A stretch of DNA of 64,000 bases, taken from NCBI GenBank assembly GCA_947503925.1, contig CANNFQ010000001.1:62001-126000 (forward strand). Direction: 5' to 3'. Source of the DNA: an uncultured Paracoccaceae bacterium. GTDB lineage: Bacteria; Pseudomonadota; Alphaproteobacteria; Rhodobacterales; Rhodobacteraceae. Shown here piece after piece: positions 25,452 through 34,918 of this stretch. A model generated the notes under the pieces. The model did not search any database. It was not told where the DNA came from and was given only the letters and a program-made list of their open reading frames with translations. The position numbers and the translations under genes were made by a program. Each line of letters opens with the position of its first letter. Within the stretch, counting starts at the first letter, position 1.

Positions 25452-26384
25452 TCAGGTCTTGGTCGCTTCGCAGATCGCAGCGACGTGGCGGTGATCGGTG
25501 CCGCAACAGCCGCCCATCACCGTCAGGTTCGGCAAAAGAACCGAGAGGCCCGTATAAAGCTGCCCGAGCTCAACGGGATCGCCATCATCAAGCGTGTCCG
25601 AGGCGTCGAGCTCGGCATGGCTCATGCGCGAGGCATTGGCTCGCAAGCCCATTATCCGCCGCGTCCAGTCGCCGTGCAGGACATGGGCAAAATGATCCGG
25701 ATGCGCGCAGTTGATCATGAAATAAGCCGGATAGTTTTCCGTCGCTTCATCCACAGCGCGGATCGCGTCACCAAGAGCTTCGCCTGAAGGCAGACGTCCG
25801 TCGGTCTCGACCGTGAATGCAATTGCAACCGGGAGCCCAAATGTCTTGGCAGCGCTGGCAATGCCAATGGCCTCATCCGCGTAGGTCATCGTGATCGCTG
25901 ACGCCATGTCTGCGCCAAATTCACTGAACCAGCCAACCTGTGCGGCGTGATAGGTCTCGGCCGCCTCTGCCGTCAGAACCCGTGTCGGCGCATAGCCGTC
26001 ATCCAGCGGGCCGATCACTCCGTTCACGACAAAGGGGCTTTCGCCGGTTTCGAAACGGTCTCGCAGGCGGTTTAGCGTGCAAATGGCCTCGCGATGGACG
26101 GCGCGCAGTGCATCCTGTGACATACCGAGTTCCGCAGCCCACCGGGCACTTGCCCGCCATGTGGGCGTATCCATGACGAAACCGCGCTTGGCTTCGACGG
26201 CGATCCGGGCGAAACGCTCCATATAGGCGTCCATCGCGGCGATCCCCGCATCGGTCTCCAGCGCCTTGAAGGCGGCAAAAAGTGGCAGATCGATCCCGTT
26301 GTGGAAGATCAGGGTCGTCTCCAACCCGCCATCGGTAATCATCTTCTGTCCTGCCAGCTGCGGCAGCGCGTTGCGGTATTTCAT
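25452..26384 (-). CDS. Homocysteine S-methyltransferase family protein
   Basis: 310 residues of the Pfam S-methyl_trans barrel (MmuM/BHMT group), which transfers a methyl group from S-methylmethionine, betaine or a related donor to homocysteine. It begins L-I/I-T-D-G-G-L-E-T-T-L; zinc ligands are the Cys of M-I-N-C-A-H-P and the pair in M-G-G-C-C-G-T-D-H-R-H. First gene of a four-gene minus-strand unit, 114 bases before the barrel protein; divergent from the CadC/TPR regulator 126 bases away. Methyl donor not predictable. Confidence 0.9.
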   Translation of the reverse strand: MKYRNALPQLAGQKMITDGGLETTLIFHNGIDLPLFAAFKALETDAGIAAMDAYMERFARIAVEAKRGFVMDTPTWRASARWAAELGMSQDALRAVHREAICTLNRLRDRFETGESPFVVNGVIGPLDDGYAPTRVLTAEAAETYHAAQVGWFSEFGADMASAITMTYADEAIGIASAAKTFGLPVAIAFTVETDGRLPSGEALGDAIRAVDEATENYPAYFMINCAHPDHFAHVLHGDWTRRIMGLRANASRMSHAELDASDTLDDGDPVELGQLYTGLSVLLPNLTVMGGCCGTDHRHVAAICEATKT

Positions 26385-26510
26385 GGTCTGTCCTTTCTGT
26401 TGGACAAAGACCTATGCGGAGATGGGACGCTAAGCTTGAGGATGGTCTGAGAAGAATCTGAGGTTTTGCCGAGCTTTCACTGAAAGCCGGAAGAAGGTAG
26501 CCTTGGCCCC

Positions 26511-28085
26511 ATGCAGATATTGCTTTCTGATATCACGGTCGACTTCGACCGAATGATCGCTGTTCAGGGGGACGAGACCCGCCGGCTTACACGACAGACT
26601 GCAGGCATCCTGCAAGCACTTGTTTCAGCTGATGGCGATGTTGTCACAAAGGACGATCTTATAGCAGATATCTGGGGCGGGCGGATCATCACGGATGCAT
26701 CACTTTCGACGGCCCTGAAAGAAGCACGCCGCGCCGTAGGCGATACAGGATCAGAACAACGCATCATTGAAACGGTCCACGGTGTCGGGTTTCGTTTGGC
26801 GGTGCCCGCTACCCAAGGCACGACCGTCACAGGTTCGCAACGGAAACCCCCTGTCATTCTGGTTCTGCCTTTCCGCAGCCTTAGTTTGGCGGACGACAGC
26901 TACATCGCAGACGGTTTTAGCGAGGAGATCACTTCGCACCTCACGCGCTTTCGCAATCTGCGCGTCTTGTCTCACGTGACGGCCTTGCACATTCAGGCAC
27001 ATGGTATGGACCACGCCGAGATCGCAAAAACCTATGGCGTTGATTTTGTGATTGAGGGCAGCTTGCGTCGCGCGCCCGAACGACTGCGCGTCACGGTTCA
27101 GGTCAGTGATGTTTCGACGGGTGAGATTGCGTTAATGGAGCAATTCGACCGATCCGGGGACCCCCAAGGGATCTTCGACGTCCAGAACGAGATCGGTCTG
27201 CTCACCGCCGGACGCATTGGGTCGCAACATGGCGACATTGGCACCCGCGTTCGGCGGCGCGCAGCCAAGGGGCAGGCCCAGACATGGGATGTCTATGCCG
27301 CTGTCGCCCAATTCTACGCGTTTTACAAGACCTACAATCCGAAGTTGCATTTTGATTTACGAGAGCGCTTGCCGCTGCTTCTTGAGGCTGACCCCGAGGC
27401 ATCCGATGGGTGGGCAGCCCACGCCCTCATTCTTTTGGAAGAGAAGCGCTATCACCTTAACGAGCGTTCCGGTGTGAATGCACCACAACTCGGATTGGAT
27501 GCAGCACGGCGGGGCGTCGAATGTGATCGGCAAAGCGGATTTGCTCGCATGGCGCTGGCCCTGTGTCAATTTCACACCGGAGATTTGCCCGGGTTTCGTG
27601 AGACTGCGAAGGTCGCGCTACAACTCAACCCGGGCCACGCTGATATCCTTGCGGAAGTCGGCCATTGCCACGCCTTTCTTGGCGAATTCGACCGCGCGAT
27701 TCCGCTTCTGGATCAAGCGATTGACCTCAGCCCTATTCACCCCGGCTGGTATCACTACGCTCATGCCTGGCGGTTTGCTCTTGGTGATTTCTGGCAGGCA
27801 GCCCTGCTGGAGATCGAGAAAGTCCCGATGCCGGGGTTTCCTTGGTACCACGCGCATCAGGTCTGGTTTCATGCAGAGTTGGGAAACCCCGAGGCCGCTG
27901 AACAGGCGCGAGTCGCACTCCTCGAAATCCTTCCCAACTTCGAGGCGGATATCCCAAAGGAAATGGTGTTCAACTACTTCACGGGACCGTTGGTGCGAAA
28001 GGCATTTGATGGATGGAAGAAAGCAGGGCTTAATGTCCATCTTCCACTCGAAATGGCGGATCTGCCAAAGCCTGTACGAGATTGA
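26511..28085 (+). CDS. CadC-type winged-helix regulator with TPR C-terminus
   Basis: 524 residues. Residues 1-100 form an OmpR/PhoB-type winged helix without a receiver (L-V-S-A-D-G-D-V-V-T-K-D-D-L, I-I-E-T-V-H-G-V-G-F-R-L). Residues about 115-240 match the FlgO/TolB-N-like segment seen in many such regulators (L-P-F-R-S-L-S-L-A-D-D, A-D-G-F-S-E-E-I-T-S-H-L), and the rest is TPR-like helices (A-L-Q-L-N-P-G-H-A-D-I-L-A-E-V-G). No membrane helix is evident. It is divergent from the Hcy methyltransferase operon and probably regulates it. Confidence 0.88.
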   Translation: MQILLSDITVDFDRMIAVQGDETRRLTRQTAGILQALVSADGDVVTKDDLIADIWGGRIITDASLSTALKEARRAVGDTGSEQRIIETVHGVGFRLAVPATQGTTVTGSQRKPPVILVLPFRSLSLADDSYIADGFSEEITSHLTRFRNLRVLSHVTALHIQAHGMDHAEIAKTYGVDFVIEGSLRRAPERLRVTVQVSDVSTGEIALMEQFDRSGDPQGIFDVQNEIGLLTAGRIGSQHGDIGTRVRRRAAKGQAQTWDVYAAVAQFYAFYKTYNPKLHFDLRERLPLLLEADPEASDGWAAHALILLEEKRYHLNERSGVNAPQLGLDAARRGVECDRQSGFARMALALCQFHTGDLPGFRETAKVALQLNPGHADILAEVGHCHAFLGEFDRAIPLLDQAIDLSPIHPGWYHYAHAWRFALGDFWQAALLEIEKVPMPGFPWYHAHQVWFHAELGNPEAAEQARVALLEILPNFEADIPKEMVFNYFTGPLVRKAFDGWKKAGLNVHLPLEMADLPKPVRD

Positions 28086-28228
28086 GGGATCGTCCAGGCT
28101 CTGGAGATGACTTGGTCACCAAGCACTTCGATCCCGAGTTCTTGCGCGCGCAGCGAAAGTCCGGCAAGTGGGCTGCCGTTGCAGAACCGAGACAAGGCGT
28201 TGGATGTCGGCTTTAGGGCCGTTCGGTT

Positions 28229-29146
28229 CTAGGGAGCCGTGATAGGCGGAGGCTTTCGTCGCTTCCCCGACAGCGCATTTCCGGTGATGGCAGTGAGTAG
28301 AACTGCGCCGCCAATCAACGTGTACTGGCTGGCGGTTTCTCCGAGAAATAGCCAGACCCAGAGTGGGCCAAGTAGGACTTCGGCTAGAGATAGCAGGGCG
28401 AGCTCTGCCGCTGGGAGGCTGCGAGAACCCAGCGTGTAGAGGATCAAACCTGCGCCAACTTGGAACACACCCATGCCCATTGCGATGCCGCCGTCATTGG
28501 GGCTCAGTACGACGGAGAGCCCAAGTACTAGGCATATCGTCCAAGTAATGATGATCGCGAATATGCCCGATAGGAAGACAGCTGGCAGCATTTCCCCTGT
28601 GCGGCCCCAACGCAGGGCGACTGTGAATACAGCGAAACCGAAGGCCGATCCGAGCGCGGCAAGACTGCCTTTCAGAGCCACACTGCCGGATTTGTCGGCA
28701 GCCATGATCCCGATCCCTCCGATTGCTACTGCGATTGCCACCCATGTCGCACTGCGGACTGGCTCTCTCAACACGATCCAGCCGAGCACGGCAGCCATAA
28801 ACGGCGCAGTCGCAAACAGCAGCATTGCATTCGCAACCGAGGTATTCTGTATCCCGTAAATCCCTCCGGAATAGGCCGCGACAAGGGAAAGCCCTGCGAT
28901 GACGGCCGGGGCGCCGATGTGCCGGATCTGAACAAAGGGACTTTCGCTAGAACGCACCCAGATGAGCACGTATAAGAACAGCGACATGCTAATCGACCGG
29001 TAGAGCAGAATCTGCCACACGGTGGCGTCGTCGATCAGGCGAATGCCAAGACCGACCGTCGACCACAGAACCCCAGCTGCAAAGACGAGGAGCACGCCGT
29101 ATTTGTGGGCATCTGTGTCGAAGGACGATGGCACTAAGGATGTCAT
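28229..29146 (-). CDS. EamA/DMT-superfamily transporter
   Basis: 305 residues with ten hydrophobic helices arranged as two EamA repeats (first A-A-G-V-L-W-S-T-V-G-L; second A-A-L-G-S-A-F-G-F-A-V-F-T-V-A-L-R-W-G). Typical length for a drug/metabolite exporter of the inner membrane. Third of three minus-strand genes downstream of a divergent LysR regulator (monooxygenase-like, cupin, EamA). Substrate unknown. Gap of 74 bases from the cupin stop. Confidence 0.9.
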   Translation of the reverse strand: MTSLVPSSFDTDAHKYGVLLVFAAGVLWSTVGLGIRLIDDATVWQILLYRSISMSLFLYVLIWVRSSESPFVQIRHIGAPAVIAGLSLVAAYSGGIYGIQNTSVANAMLLFATAPFMAAVLGWIVLREPVRSATWVAIAVAIGGIGIMAADKSGSVALKGSLAALGSAFGFAVFTVALRWGRTGEMLPAVFLSGIFAIIITWTICLVLGLSVVLSPNDGGIAMGMGVFQVGAGLILYTLGSRSLPAAELALLSLAEVLLGPLWVWLFLGETASQYTLIGGAVLLTAITGNALSGKRRKPPPITAP

Positions 29147-29220
29147 GTCGGGCCGATCAAGGAAGTCGCTACATGAGAACTAGCGATTTGGTGAGCGCTT
29201 CGGCCATTCATTTGCGACAT

Positions 29221-29520
29221 TCACGCGATTTGCCGCATATGGACTTGGACATCGCCGTTTCGTACATACGTACCTTTAGGATAACGGCTGTGTTCATCGC
29301 CAAATGTCCCCTCCAAAACCAGAAACTCTTCTCCGCCCGTATGAGTATGCTCGTTGAACCTTGAGTTTGGGGCGTAGCGCACAATCGACGTTGCACGGGC
29401 AACTTCGTCGCCGTTTCGGTCCAGCATCTGACGATCGACCCCAGCCATAGGCGAAGGACGCCAATCTTCGTAATCAGGTAAGACAACTTCGCGTTTGGTG
29501 AAATCGGCTCGTAGTAGCAT
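29221..29520 (-). CDS. ChrR-type cupin protein, apparently C-terminally truncated
   Basis: 99 residues starting [20 protein letters not shown], with GGGAGACT upstream. Cupin motif 1 is present ([17 protein letters not shown]), followed by [10 protein letters not shown]. In ChrR-like cupins this is followed by P-P-G-S-x-H-x-P and a final strand; here it ends [11 protein letters not shown]. So motif 2 is missing or altered and the domain is short by about 20 residues. It may be a decaying gene or a shortened functional one. Confidence 0.7.
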   Translation of the reverse strand: MLLRADFTKREVVLPDYEDWRPSPMAGVDRQMLDRNGDEVARATSIVRYAPNSRFNEHTHTGGEEFLVLEGTFGDEHSRYPKGTYVRNGDVQVHMRQIA

Positions 29521-29602
29521 GGGCAGTCTCCCTGATATCTTCTGATGTTGAGGTAGTGTCAGCCGCACAGAACGCGCGGCTGACACTGATGCACTGATCC
29601 GC

Positions 29603-29947
29603 TCAATTGGCTTGATAGATGCGGATTTCTGGGTCCGCGGAAAGCAACGACCCGAGCTCACCGACGATATCCTTTTGAAACAGGTCACTCGTTAGATATG
29701 CTCGTGCCTGCTCAACGGTTTCAAACCCATGCAGTACTTGCACATCCTCGGCACGGATCAGAAGGGACTTTTGTTCTGCCCCCTCAATCGCCATCAGAAA
29801 CGGCTCCTTGTAATTGTTATAGATAGCGGCTGCTGCGGGGCGATTTTCATCACTGATTTGGAGCGTGATTTCAAGATAGGCTCCGGGGTCGGCGAGGGCA
29901 GTTGTTGCGCTGAGGGCGAGTGCTGCGATAGCTGCTATGGTTTTCAT
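29603..29947 (-). CDS. Exported antibiotic-biosynthesis-monooxygenase-like protein
   Basis: 114 residues: signal peptide ([19 protein letters not shown]) then a dimeric alpha-beta barrel-like domain with [42 protein letters not shown]. The arrangement matches ABM-like ferredoxin folds, which include quinol monooxygenases and haem-degrading enzymes, but catalytic residues are not diagnosable. First gene downstream of the divergent LysR regulator. Confidence 0.75.
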   Translation of the reverse strand: MKTIAAIAALALSATTALADPGAYLEITLQISDENRPAAAAIYNNYKEPFLMAIEGAEQKSLLIRAEDVQVLHGFETVEQARAYLTSDLFQKDIVGELGSLLSADPEIRIYQAN

Positions 29948-30124
29948 GGCTTAGGTTCTCCAGTTTGGATGATTTCGACACCCACCAACGTGAAGTCTCA
30001 TGCCTACGATTAGAAATTCCTTCTTCTTATGAACCTATTCGAATTTCGATCTAAACGCACATGCAGGCACATGCTATGTCGTTGATGGCCTACAACTGCT
30101 GACAAAACCGCAAGGAAAACAAAC

Positions 30125-31003
30125 GTGAATTTTCAGCACCTTAGATTCGCTATCGCTCTCGCAGAGACCGGATCATTTACCAGTGCGGCAGACCAGTGTT
30201 GCGTCACTCAACCTGCCCTTTCAAATGCAATCGGTCAGTTGGAAGATGAACTGGGGTCCAAATTGTTCGAACGCACGACAAGGTCCGTCAAGACAACAGA
30301 ATTTGGCGAGAAAATGATCACCAAGATGCGTGACATTGTTGATGCGCGGCTAAATTTGTTGACCAGCGCCGCAGATTTTCTGGCCCGGGACGACAGAACC
30401 GTTCGTATCGGGCTGTCACCACTCATAAGTGCGGACTTCTCAAAGGCCGTTCTGACACGCTCAAGGGAGGCGGGCCTAAGCATTGTCCTGACGGAAATGA
30501 ACAAGGCAGACATCGGCCCCGCCCTTCAGAGCGGCACAATTGATTTCGGTCTGGGTCCGACACCGCAAAATGATACGAATTTACAATCGACGACGATTTA
30601 TAGTGAGCCGCTTTTGTTCGTGTCAGATCAACAAAACGATGCCCGGCCGGCAGCCCAAGATCTAGGCGGGGTTTCAGGGCAAAAGGTGCTCTTGGTGCCC
30701 GATGATTGTGGGCTGTCTGACACTGTGCGCATCCTTTTTCGAGATGCCAAACTAGATTTGGATGAATACGAAGGACGCGCGCTCGGTTACAATGTCTTGG
30801 AAAAATGGGCGCGCATGGGGATTGGCGTGACGCTCCTGCCCATGTCTCAAGTGGCTGATGAGAGTTTTGCTCGGCCATTGAAGCTTTCGGATAACAGTTT
30901 TGCAATGATCAGTTTTGAGGCGTTCTGGACCGTTGGGCAAGAAGAGCGGAAATGCTTTCAAACCATGGTGGGCTGTTTGACCGGTTTTCAGCGTGTAGAG
31001 TAA
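30125..31003 (+). CDS. LysR-family transcriptional regulator
   Basis: 292 residues. The N-terminal HTH is canonical (N-F-Q-H-L-R-F-A-I-A-L-A-E-T-G-S-F-T-S-A, A-A-D-Q-C-C-V-T-Q-P-A-L-S, L-E-D-E-L-G-S-K-L-F-E-R-T), with a periplasmic-binding-protein-like effector domain behind it. The start is GTG at 30125 with AAGGAA upstream. Divergent from the ABM-like/cupin/EamA set across 177 bases, so those are its likely targets. The motif Q-C-C in the HTH is unusual but harmless. Confidence 0.9.
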   Translation: MNFQHLRFAIALAETGSFTSAADQCCVTQPALSNAIGQLEDELGSKLFERTTRSVKTTEFGEKMITKMRDIVDARLNLLTSAADFLARDDRTVRIGLSPLISADFSKAVLTRSREAGLSIVLTEMNKADIGPALQSGTIDFGLGPTPQNDTNLQSTTIYSEPLLFVSDQQNDARPAAQDLGGVSGQKVLLVPDDCGLSDTVRILFRDAKLDLDEYEGRALGYNVLEKWARMGIGVTLLPMSQVADESFARPLKLSDNSFAMISFEAFWTVGQEERKCFQTMVGCLTGFQRVE

Positions 31004-31222
31004 AGTTTCTTAGGCACTCATGGTTTTGTGTCCTGAGCCTATGAAGTGGAACAAGCCATGCTCAACAATTGAAATTGGCTTGTCGCCGCATTGATCCGCC
31101 TTTTGTGTTCACTCAAAGCTGCCATGTTGCGCATCGCAGACAGTGCCGCATTGACCTTGCGCACCTCCATGCACGAGCCCCACTGTGTCGAAAGCTGCGA
31201 CGTGAACTAATGTCGGCTGTTG

Positions 31223-33598
31223 CTATGCTATGGCCAAAATCTGAGGGATTTTGCGACCATGGGACAATTCACTGGCTGACTGAATCAACGCGTCGGCGTC
31301 AATGCGGAAATGACGGTACAAATCCGCTATAGATCCAGTCTGACCGAAATGCTCCACACCGTGCGGGATCGTTTTATGACCATGAACGGCACCCAACCAA
31401 GAAAGCGTTGCCGGGTGTCCGTCGATCACAGTGATCAATGCACAGTCGCGCGGCACATCCGCCAGCAGCGTTTCGATATGAGCCTCAGCGCCCCGAATGC
31501 CGTTTGCGCGCGCCCGTTGCGCTGCGGTCCAGCCAGCGTTTAGCCGGTCAGCAGAGGTCACTGCCAACACGCCGACATCCCGTCGTCCCTGGGCGATATG
31601 GCCTGCTGCCCTGATGGCCTCTTGTGCGACTGCGCCTTGATAAGCAATGACAACTTCGCAATTCGGTCCCGGTTTGCGCAACCAATAGGCGCCGTCGATG
31701 GCGCCTTGACGGAAGTCGTCATCCGCGCGATTGCCGGTTTGCTCAATCGGGTTGGTCGTCAGACGCAAGTAGACCGAGCCGCCGGTCTCGTCGCGCAACC
31801 AGGTGCGCTCATCGGGATCTCCCTCGCCATCTTTTTGCATATAGGCAAAGGCCCATTCCATGATGACTGCCAGTTCATCCGCAAATGCAGGCTCGAACGC
31901 GGCCAGTCCGTCTTGCGACATGCCGATCAGGGGCGATGCAATTGATTGATGCGCGCCGCCTTCTGGAGCCAATGTGACACCCGAGGGCGTCCCGACGATC
32001 ATAAATCGGGCATCCTGGTAGCAGGCATAATTCAACGCATCCAAACCCCGGGACACGAAGGGGTCATAGACCGTTCCAATGGGGATAAGTCTTTTGCCAA
32101 AAACCGAATGCGAAAGCCCCGCCGCAGCCAGAAGCAGAAACAGGTTCATTTCAGCAATGCCAAGTTCGATATGCTGGCCATCTGGTGTAAACTCCCACTT
32201 CGCGGTGGAGGGGATATTTTCAGCCTTGAAAGTGTCGGATTGATGCGCCCGCGCGAAAAGCTTTCTGCGATTGACCCAGGGGCCAAGGTTGGTTGTGCCG
32301 GTAACATCCGGAGAGGTCGTCACGATACGTTCAGCCAGCGTGCTGTTGCCTTTGGACAGGTCATCCAGAATTTTGCCAAATGCCATCTGGGTGGAGATCT
32401 CACGACCCGATGCCAGATCAATCGCAGGGACGTCGATAACGTCATCTGAGTATCGGCGCGGCCCTCTCGCGAAGAAGGGTGTATTCTGAAGAGTTTTTTC
32501 AAACGCTGCCGGGTCTGCGATGGTGGCAAAGCGCTCCCATTCGTCACCCTCAGCGACACCCATATATTTCTGCCACTCGGCCATCTGGGTTTTGTTCATC
32601 AACCCGCCATGGTTGTCTTTGTGGCCGGCAATCGGCGTACCCCAACCTTTGATTGTGTAGGCGAGGAAACAGACAGGGCGGTCGTGATCTATTGCGGCGA
32701 AGGTATCTGCCATGGTGGTCACGCAGTTGCCACCCAGATTTTCCATCAGGGCGGCAAGTTCATCATCGCTGCGCGCATCAAGCAACGCGCTTACGTCACC
32801 TTGGTCGCCGAGGGACTCCATCAAACGCTCGCGCCATACCGCGCCTCCCATGAAGGTCAGTGCTGAGTATAACTGGTTGGAGCACTCATCGATCCATTGA
32901 CGCAGCTTCTCTCCGCCCGGTTCTTCAAATGCAGCGCGTTGCAGAGCGCCGTATTTGACCCGGACAACATCCCATCCGAAGGTATCGAAAATTTGCTCGA
33001 TCCGTTTGAACAGGCCTTCACGCACCACGCCGTCCAGTGACTGTCGGTTATAATCAATGATCCACCAGCAATTGCGAAGATCGTTCTTCCACCCCTCTTG
33101 CAGGGCTTCATAGATATTACCTTCGTCCAGCTCGGCATCGCCAACCAATGCAATCATGCGTCCAAGCTTTTGCGCATTGCCCCAGGATTTGGCCTCCACA
33201 TAGTCCTGCACAAGTGACGCAAACGAGGTGATAGCAACACCAAGGCCCACCGACCCGGTCGAAAAATCCACGTCATCGATATCTTTCGTTCGAGAAGGAT
33301 AGCTTTGCGCGCCGCCAAACCCGCGAAAGTTCTCCAACTTCTCACGGGTCTGGTTGCCCACCAGATACTGAATTGCGTGAAAGACCGGAGAGGCATGTGG
33401 TTTGACAGCGATGCGGTCTTCAGGGCGCAGGGTCTGGAAATAAAGCGCGGTCATGATCGACACCATCGATGCAGACGATGCCTGATGTCCTCCAACCTTG
33501 ATCCCGTCAGCCTTGGGCCGAATGTGGTTCGCATGGTGGATCATCCAGTGAGACAGCCACAGCAAACGTTGTTCGATTGCTTTGAGATCGATGGACAT
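31223..33598 (-). CDS. mdeB: 2-oxobutyrate dehydrogenase E1-like protein (MdeB type; homodimeric transketolase-like)
   Basis: 791 residues of the AceE-like homodimeric thiamine-diphosphate E1 family: substrate-side H-A-S-P-V-F-H-A-I-Q-Y, TPP motif G-D-A-E-L-D-E-G-N-I-Y-E-A-L ending in I-I-D-Y-N-R-Q-S-L-D-G, and G-I-A-E-M-N-L-F. Its gene starts 11 bases after methionine gamma-lyase, as in Pseudomonas mdeA-mdeB, where MdeB is an E1 homologue that uses 2-oxobutyrate. Expected product with E2/E3 partners is propionyl-CoA. No E2 or E3 gene is nearby, so housekeeping ones may be shared. Confidence 0.85.
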   Translation of the reverse strand: MSIDLKAIEQRLLWLSHWMIHHANHIRPKADGIKVGGHQASSASMVSIMTALYFQTLRPEDRIAVKPHASPVFHAIQYLVGNQTREKLENFRGFGGAQSYPSRTKDIDDVDFSTGSVGLGVAITSFASLVQDYVEAKSWGNAQKLGRMIALVGDAELDEGNIYEALQEGWKNDLRNCWWIIDYNRQSLDGVVREGLFKRIEQIFDTFGWDVVRVKYGALQRAAFEEPGGEKLRQWIDECSNQLYSALTFMGGAVWRERLMESLGDQGDVSALLDARSDDELAALMENLGGNCVTTMADTFAAIDHDRPVCFLAYTIKGWGTPIAGHKDNHGGLMNKTQMAEWQKYMGVAEGDEWERFATIADPAAFEKTLQNTPFFARGPRRYSDDVIDVPAIDLASGREISTQMAFGKILDDLSKGNSTLAERIVTTSPDVTGTTNLGPWVNRRKLFARAHQSDTFKAENIPSTAKWEFTPDGQHIELGIAEMNLFLLLAAAGLSHSVFGKRLIPIGTVYDPFVSRGLDALNYACYQDARFMIVGTPSGVTLAPEGGAHQSIASPLIGMSQDGLAAFEPAFADELAVIMEWAFAYMQKDGEGDPDERTWLRDETGGSVYLRLTTNPIEQTGNRADDDFRQGAIDGAYWLRKPGPNCEVVIAYQGAVAQEAIRAAGHIAQGRRDVGVLAVTSADRLNAGWTAAQRARANGIRGAEAHIETLLADVPRDCALITVIDGHPATLSWLGAVHGHKTIPHGVEHFGQTGSIADLYRHFRIDADALIQSASELSHGRKIPQILAIA

Positions 33599-33609
33599 GG
33601 TGAATTTCC

Positions 33610-34815
33610 TTAGGCTGCGCTGCGGATCGGGGATTTCGGCAAGGCTTGTTCGAGATCGTGTATTATGTCGTCTACCCCCTCCAGACCAATGGATAGGCGT
33701 ACCAGCCCGTCGCTGATGCCATGAATGGCGCGTTCTTCGGGCGTGTAGGTGGAATGAGTCATGCTAGCGGGGTGCTGCACCAATGTTTCGGCATCTCCCA
33801 ACGAAACGGCGCGGGTGATCAATTGCAATTTGTTCATCAAGGTGCGTCCTGCTTCAAGGCCGCCATCCAGTTCAAATGCAATCATGCCGCCGAATTTGGA
33901 CATCTGTCGCCGGGCGACATCATGCTGCTCAAAACTGGCCAACCCTGGATACCAGACCTTTCGTACACCATGGGAATGCTCCAGATAATCGGCAATCGTC
34001 GCAGCACTGCTGCAATGCCGATCCATGCGCAATTCTAGTGTTTTGAGTCCGCGCAGTATGAGCATTGCGTTGAACGGGGCCATGACTGCGCCGGTCATAT
34101 CTTTCATGCCATAGAGACGGATTTCTGACACCAGCTCGGCCGATCCGGCCAGCAGCCCCGCAACAACATCCCCGTGACCGCCAAGATATTTGGTCGCCGA
34201 ATGCAAAACGAGATCTGCGCCGTGTTTGATCGGCTGGGTCAGATAGGGTGTTGCATAGGTATTGTCCACCACGACATAGGCCCCCTGCGCATGCGCGATG
34301 GCCGATACAGTCTGGATATCCACAAGGCGCATGTTTGGATTGGCGGGGGTCTCAAAATAAACCACCTTGGTCTTTCCGCTGATCGCCGCCGTCAGGTTGT
34401 CCGGCTCGGTCAGGTCCACATGAGTTACGGTCACACCAAATTTAGCCAGCCCGTGCCGCATGAAGGAAAATGTGCAGCCATAAAGCGTCTTGTCGAGAAT
34501 GACCTCATCCCCGGGTGCCAGGAGCGTCCACATGGTTGCGGTGATCGCGCCCATCCCTGAGGCCAAAGCCAATCCTGCTTCTGCCCCCTCGAGCACCGCG
34601 ATGCGTTGCTCCAGCAAATCACATGTCGGGTTCGAGATGCGCGAGTAGATATGCCCTGCCTGCTCGCCCGCAAACATCGCCCCGCCTGCCTCGGCGGTTT
34701 CGAATGCGAATGTCGAGGTCAGGTGCAAAGGAGGCGTCAACGCGCCTTCGTTTTCCATCGGGTCATAGCCATGGTGAATAGCGAGGGTGGAAAAGCTGTC
34801 GGGGCGGTTGCGCAT
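33610..34815 (-). CDS. mdeA: Methionine gamma-lyase
   Basis: 401 residues of the Cys/Met metabolism PLP family. It shows Y-S-R-I-S-N-P-T (phosphate binding by Tyr and Arg of the partner subunit), A-L-A-S-G-M-G-A-I, V-V-D-N-T-Y-A-T-P-Y, the PLP Lys in V-L-H-S-A-T-K-Y-L-G-G-H-G-D, and the lyase Y-G-C-T-F-S. The Cys in L-Y-G-C-T matches the active-site Cys that marks true methionine gamma-lyases. Reaction: methionine to methanethiol, ammonia and 2-oxobutyrate. Start 34815 has AAGGAGT 6-7 bases upstream; a longer frame from 34857 has no such site. Confidence 0.92.
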   Translation of the reverse strand: MRNRPDSFSTLAIHHGYDPMENEGALTPPLHLTSTFAFETAEAGGAMFAGEQAGHIYSRISNPTCDLLEQRIAVLEGAEAGLALASGMGAITATMWTLLAPGDEVILDKTLYGCTFSFMRHGLAKFGVTVTHVDLTEPDNLTAAISGKTKVVYFETPANPNMRLVDIQTVSAIAHAQGAYVVVDNTYATPYLTQPIKHGADLVLHSATKYLGGHGDVVAGLLAGSAELVSEIRLYGMKDMTGAVMAPFNAMLILRGLKTLELRMDRHCSSAATIADYLEHSHGVRKVWYPGLASFEQHDVARRQMSKFGGMIAFELDGGLEAGRTLMNKLQLITRAVSLGDAETLVQHPASMTHSTYTPEERAIHGISDGLVRLSIGLEGVDDIIHDLEQALPKSPIRSAA

Positions 34816-34900
34816 TGGATGACTCCTTGATTTTCGAGAAGCAGTGTATGACGGCAAGGGTGACGAAATATTCCAAATGTGCCTTAACTTTACCAGTTTC

Positions 34901-34915
34901 TAGCATTATATGCTA
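34901..34915. promoter_or_regulatory. Probable Lrp-type operator in the mdeR-mdeA intergenic region
   Basis: TAGCATTATATGCTA is a perfect 15-bp dyad (TAGCAT-tat-ATGCTA). Compared with the known E. coli Lrp consensus YAGHAWATTWTDCTR it differs at only two central positions. It overlaps the first possible ATG of mdeR (34910), so a bound regulator would block mdeR directly and could act on the divergent mdeA promoter. Confidence 0.7.
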
Positions 34916-34918
34916 AAA

